Positions 1-8,490 of a DNA stretch of 64,000 nt are shown here, piece after piece (positions within the stretch are counted from its first letter, which is position 1; each line of letters begins with the position of its first letter). Source of the DNA: RPQJ01 sp963731105 (GTDB taxonomy: Bacteria; Pseudomonadota; Gammaproteobacteria; Steroidobacterales; Steroidobacteraceae); assembly GCA_963731105.1 (NCBI GenBank), contig CAVSUM010000023.1, positions 1 to 64,000 on the forward strand. The letters are read 5' to 3'. The notes below the pieces were generated by a model, which made no database searches, was not told the origin of the DNA, and worked only from the letters and a program-made list of their open reading frames with translations. Position numbers and translations under genes: made by a program.

Positions 1-690
1 GCCGCCGGAGGGCGCGATCCAAGCCTGCACCTGGCGCGTCACCGTGAGCAGCGGCGCAAGTTCCGGCAACAGCTGCGCGGCCCACGGGCCAGCGGCGATG
101 ATCACCGCCGCCGCTCGCTCGGTGCCGCCGTCAGTCACGACCGACACGCCGTGTTCGTTCTCCGTGACCTGTCGCACGCGCACGTCGGTGCGCAGTTGCG
201 CGCCACGGGCACAGGCGACCTGCAGCGATGCATGCACCGCGGCCTCGGGCCGCACCAGGCCCGCATCGGCTTCGAAGGCACCGATCGCGTCGCCGGTCAC
301 GTTGAACCACGGGAATCGCTCGCGTACGGACCGCGCATCGAGGGCGGCGACGTCGAGTTGCCAGCGGGTTGCCGAGTCGAGCGAGCCGCGCACCACCGCC
401 GAGTCATGAGGCCCCATCACCAGCATGCCGCAACGGTGCCGCAGGCTCGTGCCCGACTCGCGCTCGAGCGACGCGAAGCGCGCGCTCGAATGCCTGAGCA
501 GCGGAACGTAGTCGGGATGCTCGAAGTAGGCGTGGCGGTAGATGCGCGACAGGCCGTGGCTCGAGCCGCGCCGGTGGGCGGGGGTAAAACGTTCGAGCCC
601 CAGCACGCGTGCGCCGGCTTCGCTCGCGGCCCGCAGCGCGGCACTGCCGACCGCGCCGGCGCCGATCACGATGAGATCCCACGCGTTCAC
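1..690 (-). CDS. FAD-dependent amino-acid/sarcosine oxidase family, C-terminus off the edge
   Basis: The N-terminal 230 residues of a flavoprotein of the sarcosine oxidase / N-methyl-tryptophan oxidase family are present; the gene runs off the left edge. The reading frame opens with GTG at 690 and begins MNAWDLIVIGAGAVGS, a Rossmann GxGxxG dinucleotide-binding loop. It is followed by RRGSSHGLSRI, which matches the SSHG-SR segment after the FAD loop in monomeric sarcosine oxidases. A conserved PEAAVHA segment lies near residue 150. Family members oxidise secondary or N-methyl amino acids with release of hydrogen peroxide; the substrate cannot be told from this fragment. It is divergent from the quinone oxidoreductase gene with about 50 bp between the starts. 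The family is well supported and the start reasonably so. Confidence 0.8.
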   Translation of the reverse strand, partial: MNAWDLIVIGAGAVGSAALRAASEAGARVLGLERFTPAHRRGSSHGLSRIYRHAYFEHPDYVPLLRHSSARFASLERESGTSLRHRCGMLVMGPHDSAVVRGSLDSATRWQLDVAALDARSVRERFPWFNVTGDAIGAFEADAGLVRPEAAVHASLQVACARGAQLRTDVRVRQVTENEHGVSVVTDGGTERAAAVIIAAGPWAAQLLPELAPLLTVTRQVQAWIAPSGG

Positions 691-740
691 GACGGCCGCG
701 ATCGTACCAACATTGCCCGGTGGCGGTTAGCATGCGCGCC

Positions 741-1721
741 ATGATGCGAGCAATCACCATCCGCGGCGGCAAGGGCGCCGCCGACGCACTCGAAGTGCAG
801 TCCGTCCCCGTGCCGGAACTGCGCCCGGGCCACGTGCTGGTCCGCGTTCGCGCCGCCGGCGTCAATCGTCCCGACCTGCTGCAGCGAGCCGGTCGTTATC
901 CGCCGCCGCCGGGCGCCTCGGAAATCCTGGGTCTCGAAGTGGCCGGCGAAATTGCCGCGGTCGGCGAGGGCGTGCAGCGCTGGCACGAGGGCGACCGCGT
1001 GACGGCCCTGCTCGCGGGTGGCGGCTATGCCGAGTACGCGCTGGTCGACGCACGGCACGCGCTGCCGCTGCCCGCGAACCTCGATTTTGTGCACGCTGCG
1101 GCACTGCCCGAAACGGTGTTCACCGTGTGGGCCAACGTCTTCGAGGGCGGGCGCCTGCAACGCGGCGAGACGCTGCTGGTACACGGCGCCAACAGCGGCA
1201 TCGGGGTCACGGCGGTTCAGATGGCAAAAGCGGCGGGCGCGCGTGTGTTCGCAACGGCGCGCGGTGCCGACAAGGCGGAGAAGGCGCGCGCGATCGGTGC
1301 CGACCTCGCGGTGGATGCGGCGACCGGCGACTGGTCGACGGCGGTGAAGGCTGCCGGCCCCGTCGACGTGGTCCTCGACATGGTCGGCGCCGAGTACTTC
1401 GCGCGCAACATCGACGTGCTGGCGCCGGGCGGGCGACTGGTCGTGATCGCGTTCCTGACCGGCGCCGTTGCCGAGCTCAACCTGATGGCGCTGATGATGA
1501 AGCGGCTCACCGTGACGGGCTCGACGCTGCGCGCCCGGAATGCCGACGAAAAAGCACGCCTGGCGCGGGCCATCGAGGAACACGTCTGGCCGTGGCTCGC
1601 ATCCGGCGCGGTACGCATTCCCGTCGACCGGACGTTCCCGCTGGCACGCGCTGGCGAGGCGCACGCGCTGCTGGAGCAGGGCGCCCAGTTCGGCAAGGTG
1701 GTGCTGACGCTCGACGACTAG
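741..1721 (+). CDS. NAD(P)H:quinone oxidoreductase, zinc-less MDR (PIG3-like)
   Basis: A 326-residue medium-chain dehydrogenase/reductase of the quinone oxidoreductase (TP53I3/PIG3-like) group. An N-terminal GroES-like domain (PGHVLVRVRAAGVNRPDLLQRAG near residues 30-50) precedes a Rossmann domain with the VHGANSGIGVTAVQ nucleotide loop. Zinc ligands are absent, as is usual for this group. Members reduce quinones or enones with NADPH in the cytoplasm. ATG codons at 732, 741 and 744 and a GTG at 720 compete; 741 is chosen because family members begin about MRAI. It converges on the nitroreductase gene with only 8 bp between the stop codons. Confidence 0.85.
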   Translation: MMRAITIRGGKGAADALEVQSVPVPELRPGHVLVRVRAAGVNRPDLLQRAGRYPPPPGASEILGLEVAGEIAAVGEGVQRWHEGDRVTALLAGGGYAEYALVDARHALPLPANLDFVHAAALPETVFTVWANVFEGGRLQRGETLLVHGANSGIGVTAVQMAKAAGARVFATARGADKAEKARAIGADLAVDAATGDWSTAVKAAGPVDVVLDMVGAEYFARNIDVLAPGGRLVVIAFLTGAVAELNLMALMMKRLTVTGSTLRARNADEKARLARAIEEHVWPWLASGAVRIPVDRTFPLARAGEAHALLEQGAQFGKVVLTLDD

Positions 1722-1729
1722 ACCTATGG

Positions 1730-2374
1730 TCAGGCCTTCGGGTAACCGACGGTCTGCGACAACAGCACCTGCTGGTCGTGCTCGAGACCGAGCGCATCGG
1801 CAATCGCTGAGCGGTCGATCCAGGCGCGGATCACCGTGACCAGTCCCGCGCTCGCCGCATAGAGGTATACATTCTGCGCGATGGCTCCGGCCGCAGCGGA
1901 TGCGTAGCTTTCCCGCTGGGCCACCGGGACCATGCGCATGCGCCGGTGGTCGGCGACGTACACGAGATCGAGCGGTGCCAGGTCCACGAAGTCCTGGTAG
2001 CCGGTGACGCGGCGCAGGTCGCTCGCTGCGACCAGCCGCAGCGAGTGCGCCTTCGCGTCGTAGCGATAGGCCCCGTCGGGCAGCGCCACGTAGACGTCGA
2101 TCTCCTGGGCGCCGAGCGCGGATGGCGCCGTGCGCCCGCCGCCGCGTCGATTCACACCGAAGGCCGCCCAGAGCAGGCTGGACAACACTGGCAGCGGCAG
2201 CGGCTTGCGCGCGAACTCGCGCGATGAGCGGCGCCTGGCCAGCGCCTGCATCAGCGGTAATCCGCCAGTGCGGTCGGGGGCGGGCAGCTTGATGGCCTTG
2301 CGGGCGTCACCCTGCACCGGGCGCGGACGGAGCTGGCCCATCGCACCGAGGGCGAGCTTGGTGAGTGTGCTCAT
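1730..2374 (-). CDS. SagB/ThcOx-type nitroreductase family protein
   Basis: A 214-residue FMN-dependent nitroreductase-fold protein. It shows the PLMQALARRRSSREFARKPLP segment near residues 40-60 and LLWAAFGVNRRGGGRTAPSALGAQE near 70-95, both typical of SagB-type dehydrogenase-like proteins. In peptide-modifying operons SagB homologues oxidise azolines, but no precursor peptide, cyclodehydratase or YcaO gene is nearby. A stand-alone flavin reductase or dehydrogenase is therefore more likely. The C-terminal QTVGYPKA ends in the usual nitroreductase manner. It is transcribed toward the upstream quinone oxidoreductase gene. Confidence 0.8.
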   Translation of the reverse strand: MSTLTKLALGAMGQLRPRPVQGDARKAIKLPAPDRTGGLPLMQALARRRSSREFARKPLPLPVLSSLLWAAFGVNRRGGGRTAPSALGAQEIDVYVALPDGAYRYDAKAHSLRLVAASDLRRVTGYQDFVDLAPLDLVYVADHRRMRMVPVAQRESYASAAAGAIAQNVYLYAASAGLVTVIRAWIDRSAIADALGLEHDQQVLLSQTVGYPKA

Positions 2375-2444
2375 GGCGGCAGTCTACGTCCCGGTGTGTA
2401 CGACGCGCGTCGCGCGAATCGCTACGGCGCCGTAGGATCCGATC

Positions 2445-3713
2445 ATGGCCATCCCGTCGCCGGACCGACTGCTGCGCGCAGCCTTCCAGGCCGCTGTCGA
2501 TGCTGCGCGCCCCGAACATTGCGTGCCGCCTGCGTTGCCGCGTCAGCCGGGCGGACGCACGTTGATCCTTGGCGCGGGCAAGGCTGCCGCGGCGATGGCG
2601 CGGGCGGTCGAGACGCATTGGGACGGCGAGCTGGGCGGCATGGTGGTGACCGCGCAGGGCCACGCGGTGGCCTGCGAGCGCATCGAGGTGATCGAGGCGG
2701 CGCACCCGGTCCCAGCCGAGGCAGGGCAGCGCGCGGCGGAGCGAATGCTCGAGCAGGTGCGTGGCCTGGGTTCCGCAGACCTCGTGTTGTGCCTGCTCTC
2801 GGGCGGCGGTTCCGCGCTGCTGCCCCTGCCGGCGGCGGGACTGTCACTTGCTGACAAGCAGTCGGTCACGCGGGCGTTGCTGCGCTCGGGCGCCACCATC
2901 GGTGAGATCAATACCGTGCGACGGCACCTGTCGCGCATCAAGGGCGGCCGGCTCGGCGTCGCGTGCCATCCGGCGCGCCTCGTCACGCTGGCCATCTCGG
3001 ATGTGCCGGGCGACGTTCCGGTGGACATCGCGTCAGGCCCCACCGTGGCCGACCCGACAACCTGTGCCGATGCACTGGCGGTGCTCGCGCGCTACGGCGT
3101 CGCGCTGCCCGCAGCGGCCCACGCAGCACTCGAGCGCGGCGAGTGGGAATCCGTGAAGCCCGGTGATCCGCGGCTGCTCGGCGCCGAGTTTCACATCGTC
3201 GCTGCCGCTGGAGCCTCGCTGGCAGCGGCGGCGCGTGTGGCAGAGCAGCAGGGCGTGCGCGCGGTTGTCCTGTCGGACCGCGTGGAGGGCGAGGCGAGGG
3301 AGGTGGGGCGGCAGCAGGCGGAACTCGTGCGCCAGATCGTTACGTCGGGCGAACCGCACTCACCGCCGTGTCTGTTGTTGTCCGGCGGCGAAACCACGGT
3401 GACGGTGCGCGGCGACGGCTGCGGGGGCCGCAACGTCGAGTTCCTGCTCGGGTTCGGCACTGCGCTCGGTCCCTGCGCGCATGTGCACGCGCTCGCGGCC
3501 GACACTGACGGCGTGGACGGCATGGCTGCGGTGGCCGGCGCCTTGTGGCGCCCGGACACCCTGGCCCGCGCTGCCGCACTCGGCCTGAACCCCCAGGCTC
3601 ACCTCGATGCCAACGATGCGCACACGTTCTTCGCGGCACTCGGCGACCAGGTGGTGACCGGGCCGACGCGAACGAACGTCAACGACTTTCGCGCTGTAAT
3701 GATAGGGGGATAG
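2445..3713 (+). CDS. Glycerate 2-kinase (MOFRL family)
   Basis: A 422-residue protein of the glycerate kinase type II / MOFRL family, also annotated as hydroxypyruvate reductase TtuD. Family motifs occur in order: ILGAGKAAAAMARAVE near residue 40, LCLLSGGGSALLPLPAAG near 115, LSRIKGGRLG near 160, SDVPGDVPVDIASGPTVADP near 185, LLSGGETTVTVRGDGCGGRN near 310, and a C-terminal GPTRTNVNDFRAVMIGG. The enzyme phosphorylates D-glycerate to 2-phosphoglycerate. That would recycle carbon from glyoxylate, or from photorespiratory 2-phosphoglycolate in a RuBisCO-bearing cell. The gene stands alone and ends in the hairpin/heptamer region that separates it from the convergent fusion gene. Confidence 0.9.
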   Translation: MAIPSPDRLLRAAFQAAVDAARPEHCVPPALPRQPGGRTLILGAGKAAAAMARAVETHWDGELGGMVVTAQGHAVACERIEVIEAAHPVPAEAGQRAAERMLEQVRGLGSADLVLCLLSGGGSALLPLPAAGLSLADKQSVTRALLRSGATIGEINTVRRHLSRIKGGRLGVACHPARLVTLAISDVPGDVPVDIASGPTVADPTTCADALAVLARYGVALPAAAHAALERGEWESVKPGDPRLLGAEFHIVAAAGASLAAAARVAEQQGVRAVVLSDRVEGEAREVGRQQAELVRQIVTSGEPHSPPCLLLSGGETTVTVRGDGCGGRNVEFLLGFGTALGPCAHVHALAADTDGVDGMAAVAGALWRPDTLARAAALGLNPQAHLDANDAHTFFAALGDQVVTGPTRTNVNDFRAVMIGG

Positions 3714-3846
3714 CGGGGTAGCGGATAGCGGATAGCGGATAGCGGATAGCGGATAGCGGATAGCGGATAGCAAGAAGGCCGGCGAATCGCCGGCCATTCT
3801 TGACTACCCCCTACCCACTATCCGCTATCCGCTATCCGCTTCTCCC
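3714..3846. repeat. Inverted GCGGATA heptamer arrays flanking a bidirectional terminator hairpin
   Basis: Between two convergent genes lie seven perfect copies of GCGGATA (3721-3769), then a long hairpin, then three copies of the reverse complement TATCCGC (3819-3839). The hairpin core is GGCCGGCGA-ATCGCCGGCC with flanking AAGAA/TTCTT pairing (about 3771-3802). Degenerate copies extend both arms: GGATAGCGGGGTAGC on the left and CTACCCCCTACCCAC on the right. The whole region could fold as one large cruciform. The stem followed by TTCTT fits a rho-independent terminator read from either side. Copy number of such short repeats is expected to vary. Confidence 0.75.
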
Positions 3847-6800
3847 TCAGGCTCCGCGGCTCCCCCGCAGCTGCTCCAGCGCGATCAGCCGCTGGATGGC
3901 GTCGAGCTCGAACTCGTCCTTGCCGAGCTCGCGCAGGGCGGACCACTGCGGCCGCAGCTCGTGCGACAGCGCCTCCGGCAGCGTGCGCAGCCAGCCTTCG
4001 ATGCGCAGGTCGACGAACTCGCGCTTCTCCTCGATGGTGAGTTCGCGCGCGAGCAGCAGGCGCGTCGCATCCTCGGCGTCCACCATCGACTGCAGCACCG
4101 GCCAGCGGTCGCCGGGCCGCTCGGCGCACAGTGCCGCGAATGCCACGCTGGACGTTTCGCGGATCAGTTCCTCCTCGCGCGTGGTCTGGCTCTCGTGCTC
4201 CTTGGTCTCGTCCCAGCTCTCGGAGTCCTCGGCCATGTAGCGCAGGTACTGCATCGCGAACAGGCACGTCGGCGCCACGAGATCGGCGCGCGTGCGCGCA
4301 TCGACCCACAGCGCCGCGGCGGCGCGCAGGCAGCGTCGCGCGGTCGTATCCGCCAGCTTCTTGCCGAACACCAGGCCCGCCGCCTCGCGGACGAAGTGCG
4401 GCAGCTCGCTCGCGATGATCTCGCGGTAGCCGGGCACGTGGCGCTCGAGGATCACCGCGGCGCGGCGGTCGAGCACGGCGATGTCGCTGGTGACCGCCGG
4501 CAGGCCGAGCGTGGTGCAGGCGAGGTTGTAGACGATGGCGCGCGGCAGGGTCACGCCCTCGGGCCAGGCGTCGCGCAGGTCGCGGTCGTCGGGCAGCGTG
4601 GAGCCGCCGCCCCACTCGGGGGGATACGTGGGGATGGAGCGGCCGTAGCTCGCCGAGCCGGTGGCGCGGATGCGCACGCGCGTCTGCGGCACGAGGCTGC
4701 CGAACGGTGCGAGCAGCGGCGCGACCCGCAGCAGCGTCTCGGTGTGGGCGCGAATGCCGCCCTCGAGCAACCGCTCGATCGCTTCCGCGTCGCTCGCCGG
4801 CACGACGTGGCTGCGGCCCGCCGAGCTGCGCTCGGCGACTTCGGCTCGGAACGCGGCGGCCAGCCGCGCTGCTTCCGCCGGCGCGTCGGCACGGATGCCC
4901 TGCATCGTCACGCCGTCGGCGCGCGCGAACTGCGTGACCACCCCGGGGTGCGCAGGATCGAAGCCGCCGCGGAACCCGGCCCGACCCGAGCCGATCAGGA
5001 AAGTGACCGACGGTGCGGGCTCGCCGATGCGCGCGGCATGCGCCGCCAGCCGCCGCTCGGCTTCCTCGCGGCCGGCCACTGCCAGCGTGCACGCGGCGTC
5101 AGTGGCGATCTTGCCGCTTTGCAGCGCCGTGTCCGACATGGCCACGAACACGCGCATCGTGGCCTCACGGCGCGTGAACGAGGTGCGGAAGGTGTCCGGA
5201 GTCGGCACTCCGTCGACACCGATGCCGCGCTCGAGTGCCACGTAGAACTTTTCGGCCAGGTCGGGCAGGTGCGTCAGTGCGCCGACGTTCTCGCACAGCG
5301 GCACGAGGCGTACGCGGCACACGCGCTCGATCATCGCCGTGCGCCGCGCCTGCGGCACGCGCGCCGCAAGGAACGCGTCGATGCGCTCGGCGGGGCCCTC
5401 GAACAGGTCGATCACGGCCTGCCGGTACAGCGTGCCAATCTTGACCACGGCGCCGATCTCGGCGCTCGAGTTCACCTGCGGGATGCTGATTTCGTAGATC
5501 GCGTTCTGCTGTGGCGCGAAGCCGAGCCGCTCGCAGGCGAGGTGGAACAGCACGTTGCTGCGTGCCACCGCGGCGAGGATCTTCGCGATCTTTTCCTCGT
5601 CCTGCTCGATGAATGGATTGGGGACGCGGAACAGGATGTGGCGGTCCTCGCCCGGCACCACGCCGTGGCGCAGCAGGCCGAGCACCACCTTCTCCGGCAC
5701 GTCGAGCCAATCCGGGCTGATCTGCCGGCCCTCGAGGTCGAGCAGCGTCTCGCTGCAGGGCCCGAGCAGGTCGGCGATCGACTCCTCGTATTCGAGGCGC
5801 GCCTCCATCAGCGGGTTCCACTCGAGGTGCGTCAAGGCGATGTGTGCACGGTCCGGCGCACCGGCCGGTGCCGCGCGCAAGGCACGGGCGACCTGCTCGG
5901 CGCGATGCGCGGTCGAGTCCGGGTGCTTGGTGCCGGTGAGGCGCAGCGACTCGTGGCGTGGCTGCTCGAGGAAGCGCTGGCGGGCGGCATTGAACGCGGC
6001 CAGGTCGAGAGCATCGAGGGCGTCATAGCGCCCGGCAGTGCACACGCTCTGCCAAACCTCATCGAGCGCGGTGTCCGCGCGAGGCGGCAACGGCGTGGCA
6101 GCCCCGGCGCCAAGCCGCCCCTGCTGCTCGATCCGCGCCTTGACGCGGTCCATGAACACCGCGAGTTCCTTGACGTCCTTCGAGCCGTAGGAGAGGCGCT
6201 GCCAGGTGCCGTAGCGCTCCCCGCCCGCGGTGCTGCCCGCGAACGCGACGAACGGGATGCCACCGACGCCGCCCGACAGCAGCAGCTCGAACGCATCCAC
6301 CGAGTCGCGCACCACGGCCTTCTCGTGCACGCCGTTGCGCAGCCGGTCGAACGGTTCGCCGATCAGGCCGGGGAAGGCGAGCGGTGCGTAGAACGTGCCG
6401 CCGAAGTCGGTGCGCTCGATGCCGAGGTGCGCCAGCTCGTCGGCCGCCTGCAGCATGAAATCGCGCCGCTCGCGCATGTACGGCGACGGCCGGCGCAGCG
6501 CGGCCAGCGGGCTCTGCAGCGCGGCCAGCGCCCAGTCCTGTGCCAGCGTGGACGGCGTCGCCACCAGCCACGCCGACAGGTTGGCGAGGATCTCGCGGGC
6601 GCGCACGCCGTTCGATCGGATCTGGTCGGAGATCACCATCCAGCACGCCCGCGCGCCGGTGGATGCGCCGAACATGTCCATCTTCGACAGGCCCGACAGC
6701 GATACCACCCAGTCGCGCCACTCGGGACAGGCGAACGCCGGGTTGACGAACCAGCCGACGTAGTCGAGCCGCTGGTACACCGAGTCGTAGAGCACGTAGC

Positions 6801-7431
6801 AGCGGTGCTTGACCGCGACGCGCACCAGCTCCTCGACCAGCTCGCGCGGGTAGACGCGCCCGGTCGGGTTGTGCGGGTTGTTGATGATCACCGACGAGAT
6901 GCCGCCGCGGGCCAGCAGCCGGTCGAGCTCCTTCGGGTCCGGCAGGAACTCCGGCGCCGCCGTCGGCAGCTCCACCACCTTCTTGCCGGCGCGCTCGATG
7001 AACCAGTCGTATTCCCAGCTCGGCCGCGGCACCACGACGCCCGAGCCGTCGGCACCGAGCACCTCGAGCACGATGGCGAGTCCGGCGCGGGTGCCGGGCG
7101 TGAACAGCACCTCGTCGGGCTGGAAGCGCACCTCGGAGTCCGGATAGTCGAGCAGGCCGTCGCGGTTGAAGAACTCGGCGACCTCGCTGCGCACGTCCAT
7201 GCGGCCGACCGCCGGGCCGTAGCTGTGGACGGTATTGCGGGTGATCCGCTGCGCGGCACGCACCACTTCCGGGTGCGGCGCGAAGTCGGCGTTCTTGTAG
7301 TCACCCTGCGTGAGGTCGAGGGCCCCCTCCTGCTGTACGCGGCGTGCGAACAGGCGGACGAACGGCTCAGGGGTGGCAAGGGCGCGGGCGGAGAGGCCGC
7401 CGGCCTGGGGTCTGCGGGATTGGCTGGACAT
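3847..7431 (-). CDS. Fusion of PLP aminotransferase (fold type I) and archaeal-type PEP carboxylase
   Basis: A single intact 1194-codon gene encodes two enzymes. Residues about 20-435 are a class I/II aminotransferase: NNPHNPTG at 184-191, YD at 215-216, the PLP lysine in SLSGLSK at 250, GAR at 259-261 and RLSYG near 412. Residues about 495-1060 match archaeal-type PEP carboxylase (PpcA). Landmarks are TKHPD at 501-505 (compare STQHPD), EDRHILFRVPNP at 595-606, NAIYEISIP near 643-651, VRLVPLCEN near 707-715, MRVFVAMSDTAL near 759-770, GSGRAGFRGGFDP at 814-826 and VTLPRAI near 960-966. The last roughly 130 residues are unassigned. The predicted combined reaction is PEP + HCO3- to oxaloacetate, then transamination to aspartate. 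I recall an arginine before SDP in archaeal PpcA where this protein has Met, so activity needs testing. The gene is divergent from the nfn/kor operon. Confidence 0.8.
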   Translation of the reverse strand: MSSQSRRPQAGGLSARALATPEPFVRLFARRVQQEGALDLTQGDYKNADFAPHPEVVRAAQRITRNTVHSYGPAVGRMDVRSEVAEFFNRDGLLDYPDSEVRFQPDEVLFTPGTRAGLAIVLEVLGADGSGVVVPRPSWEYDWFIERAGKKVVELPTAAPEFLPDPKELDRLLARGGISSVIINNPHNPTGRVYPRELVEELVRVAVKHRCYVLYDSVYQRLDYVGWFVNPAFACPEWRDWVVSLSGLSKMDMFGASTGARACWMVISDQIRSNGVRAREILANLSAWLVATPSTLAQDWALAALQSPLAALRRPSPYMRERRDFMLQAADELAHLGIERTDFGGTFYAPLAFPGLIGEPFDRLRNGVHEKAVVRDSVDAFELLLSGGVGGIPFVAFAGSTAGGERYGTWQRLSYGSKDVKELAVFMDRVKARIEQQGRLGAGAATPLPPRADTALDEVWQSVCTAGRYDALDALDLAAFNAARQRFLEQPRHESLRLTGTKHPDSTAHRAEQVARALRAAPAGAPDRAHIALTHLEWNPLMEARLEYEESIADLLGPCSETLLDLEGRQISPDWLDVPEKVVLGLLRHGVVPGEDRHILFRVPNPFIEQDEEKIAKILAAVARSNVLFHLACERLGFAPQQNAIYEISIPQVNSSAEIGAVVKIGTLYRQAVIDLFEGPAERIDAFLAARVPQARRTAMIERVCRVRLVPLCENVGALTHLPDLAEKFYVALERGIGVDGVPTPDTFRTSFTRREATMRVFVAMSDTALQSGKIATDAACTLAVAGREEAERRLAAHAARIGEPAPSVTFLIGSGRAGFRGGFDPAHPGVVTQFARADGVTMQGIRADAPAEAARLAAAFRAEVAERSSAGRSHVVPASDAEAIERLLEGGIRAHTETLLRVAPLLAPFGSLVPQTRVRIRATGSASYGRSIPTYPPEWGGGSTLPDDRDLRDAWPEGVTLPRAIVYNLACTTLGLPAVTSDIAVLDRRAAVILERHVPGYREIIASELPHFVREAAGLVFGKKLADTTARRCLRAAAALWVDARTRADLVAPTCLFAMQYLRYMAEDSESWDETKEHESQTTREEELIRETSSVAFAALCAERPGDRWPVLQSMVDAEDATRLLLARELTIEEKREFVDLRIEGWLRTLPEALSHELRPQWSALRELGKDEFELDAIQRLIALEQLRGSRGA

Positions 7432-7543
7432 GTGGATCTCGGGGCGAAACGGCGCGACGAATCAACCTGATACCGCACTGCAGCATCGCGTGCAACGTCC
7501 GTGCGCGTCCGGCGGGGGCGACCGGCGTCCGCACATGCACTGA

Positions 7544-7571
7544 TTGCCTCTGCCGGCCCCTCGGGATAAAT
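7544..7571 (+). promoter_or_regulatory. Candidate sigma70-like promoter for the nfn/kor operon
   Basis: Within the 163-bp divergent region, TTGCCT (7544-7549) is followed after 16 bp by ATAAAT (7566-7571). That lies 23 bp before the ATG at 7595. The spacing and AT content stand out in the GC-rich context, but this is visual inference only. Confidence 0.35.
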
Positions 7572-7594
7572 GCCTACCCAGCCAGGGCATATCA

Positions 7595-8488
7595 ATGACT
7601 ACTAATACACAGACGACCGGCCACGAGATCGTGGCCCGCCAGGACTTTTCCGACGTCACTTTCCTGCTCGAGGTGCGCCACCCGATGCTGGCCAGGGCCG
7701 CGCGGGCGGGCCAGTTCGTCATCGTCATGGCGAACGAGCACGGCGAGCGCATTCCGCTCACCATCGCCGATTACGACCGGGACAAGGGCACCATCACGCT
7801 GGTCATCCAGGCGGTCGGCAAGACTACGCGCGAGATGCAGCGCGACCTCAAGGTCGGCGACCGGCTGGTCGCGCTGGTGGGGCCGATGGGCATCCCGAGC
7901 CACATCGGCAAGGCGAAGAAAGTCCTCTGCGTCGGCGGCGGCCTCGGGGTCGCGCCGGTGTTCCCGCAGGCGCGGGCGTGGAAGGAGAGCGGCGCCTACG
8001 TGATCGGCGTGCTCGGCTTCCGCAACAAGGACCTGGTGTTCTGGGACGACAAGTTCGCCGCCTGCTGCGACGAGCTGATCGTGTGCACCGACGACGGTTC
8101 GGCCGGCATCAAGGGCCTGGTCACCGAAGGCATCCGGCAGGCGGTCGCGCGGCACCCGGACATCGAGGAGTGCGTGGCGATCGGCCCGCCGGTCATGATG
8201 AAGGGCTGTGCGGAGGCGACCCGGCCGCACAAGATCAAGACCATGGTCAGCCTCAACCCGGTCATGGTCGACGGCACCGGCATGTGCGGCGGCTGCCGCG
8301 TCAAGATCGGCGAGGTGGTGAAGTTCGCCTGCGTCGACGGCCCGGACTTCGACGGCCACCTGGTGGATTTCGACGACCTGATGTTCCGCCTGCAGCGCTA
8401 CAAGGAGACCGAGCGCGAGGCCAACGAGAAGTTCAACGAGAACTGCCGCATGCGCACCATTCCGAACGAGGCGGGAGGCGTTGCCTGA
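7595..8488 (+). CDS. NfnA-like FAD/NAD(P)-binding [2Fe-2S] ferredoxin reductase subunit
   Basis: A 297-residue protein of the sulfide/dihydroorotate-dehydrogenase electron-transfer (PyrK-like) family, comparable to the small NfnA subunit of NADH-dependent ferredoxin:NADP+ oxidoreductase. An N-terminal FAD domain (GQFVIVMANEHGERIPLTIAD) is followed by the nucleotide loop VGGGLGVAPVFPQ near residue 115. A C-terminal cysteine cluster, CGGCRVKIGEVVKFACVDGP, fits the [2Fe-2S] site. The ATG at 7595 is preferred over an upstream ATG at 7544 because homology begins there and the upstream 17 residues are low complexity. It is the first gene of a tightly packed operon ending with the ferredoxin gene; the next gene starts 2 bp after its stop. 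Confidence 0.88.
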   Translation: MTTNTQTTGHEIVARQDFSDVTFLLEVRHPMLARAARAGQFVIVMANEHGERIPLTIADYDRDKGTITLVIQAVGKTTREMQRDLKVGDRLVALVGPMGIPSHIGKAKKVLCVGGGLGVAPVFPQARAWKESGAYVIGVLGFRNKDLVFWDDKFAACCDELIVCTDDGSAGIKGLVTEGIRQAVARHPDIEECVAIGPPVMMKGCAEATRPHKIKTMVSLNPVMVDGTGMCGGCRVKIGEVVKFACVDGPDFDGHLVDFDDLMFRLQRYKETEREANEKFNENCRMRTIPNEAGGVA

Positions 8489-8490
8489 CC

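Noticed and set aside
1730..2374. RiPP biosynthetic cluster around the SagB-like nitroreductase
   Set aside because: No YcaO, cyclodehydratase, precursor peptide or exporter gene next to it.
3714..3846. CRISPR-like repeat array
   Set aside because: The units are contiguous 7-mers with no spacers and occur in inverted arms; no cas genes nearby.
3961..7470. A 1169-codon open frame on the plus strand opposite the fusion gene
   Set aside because: It is the exact antisense of a gene with strong domain motifs. Long antisense frames are common at this GC content, and its protein is low-complexity Arg/Gly/Ala/His.
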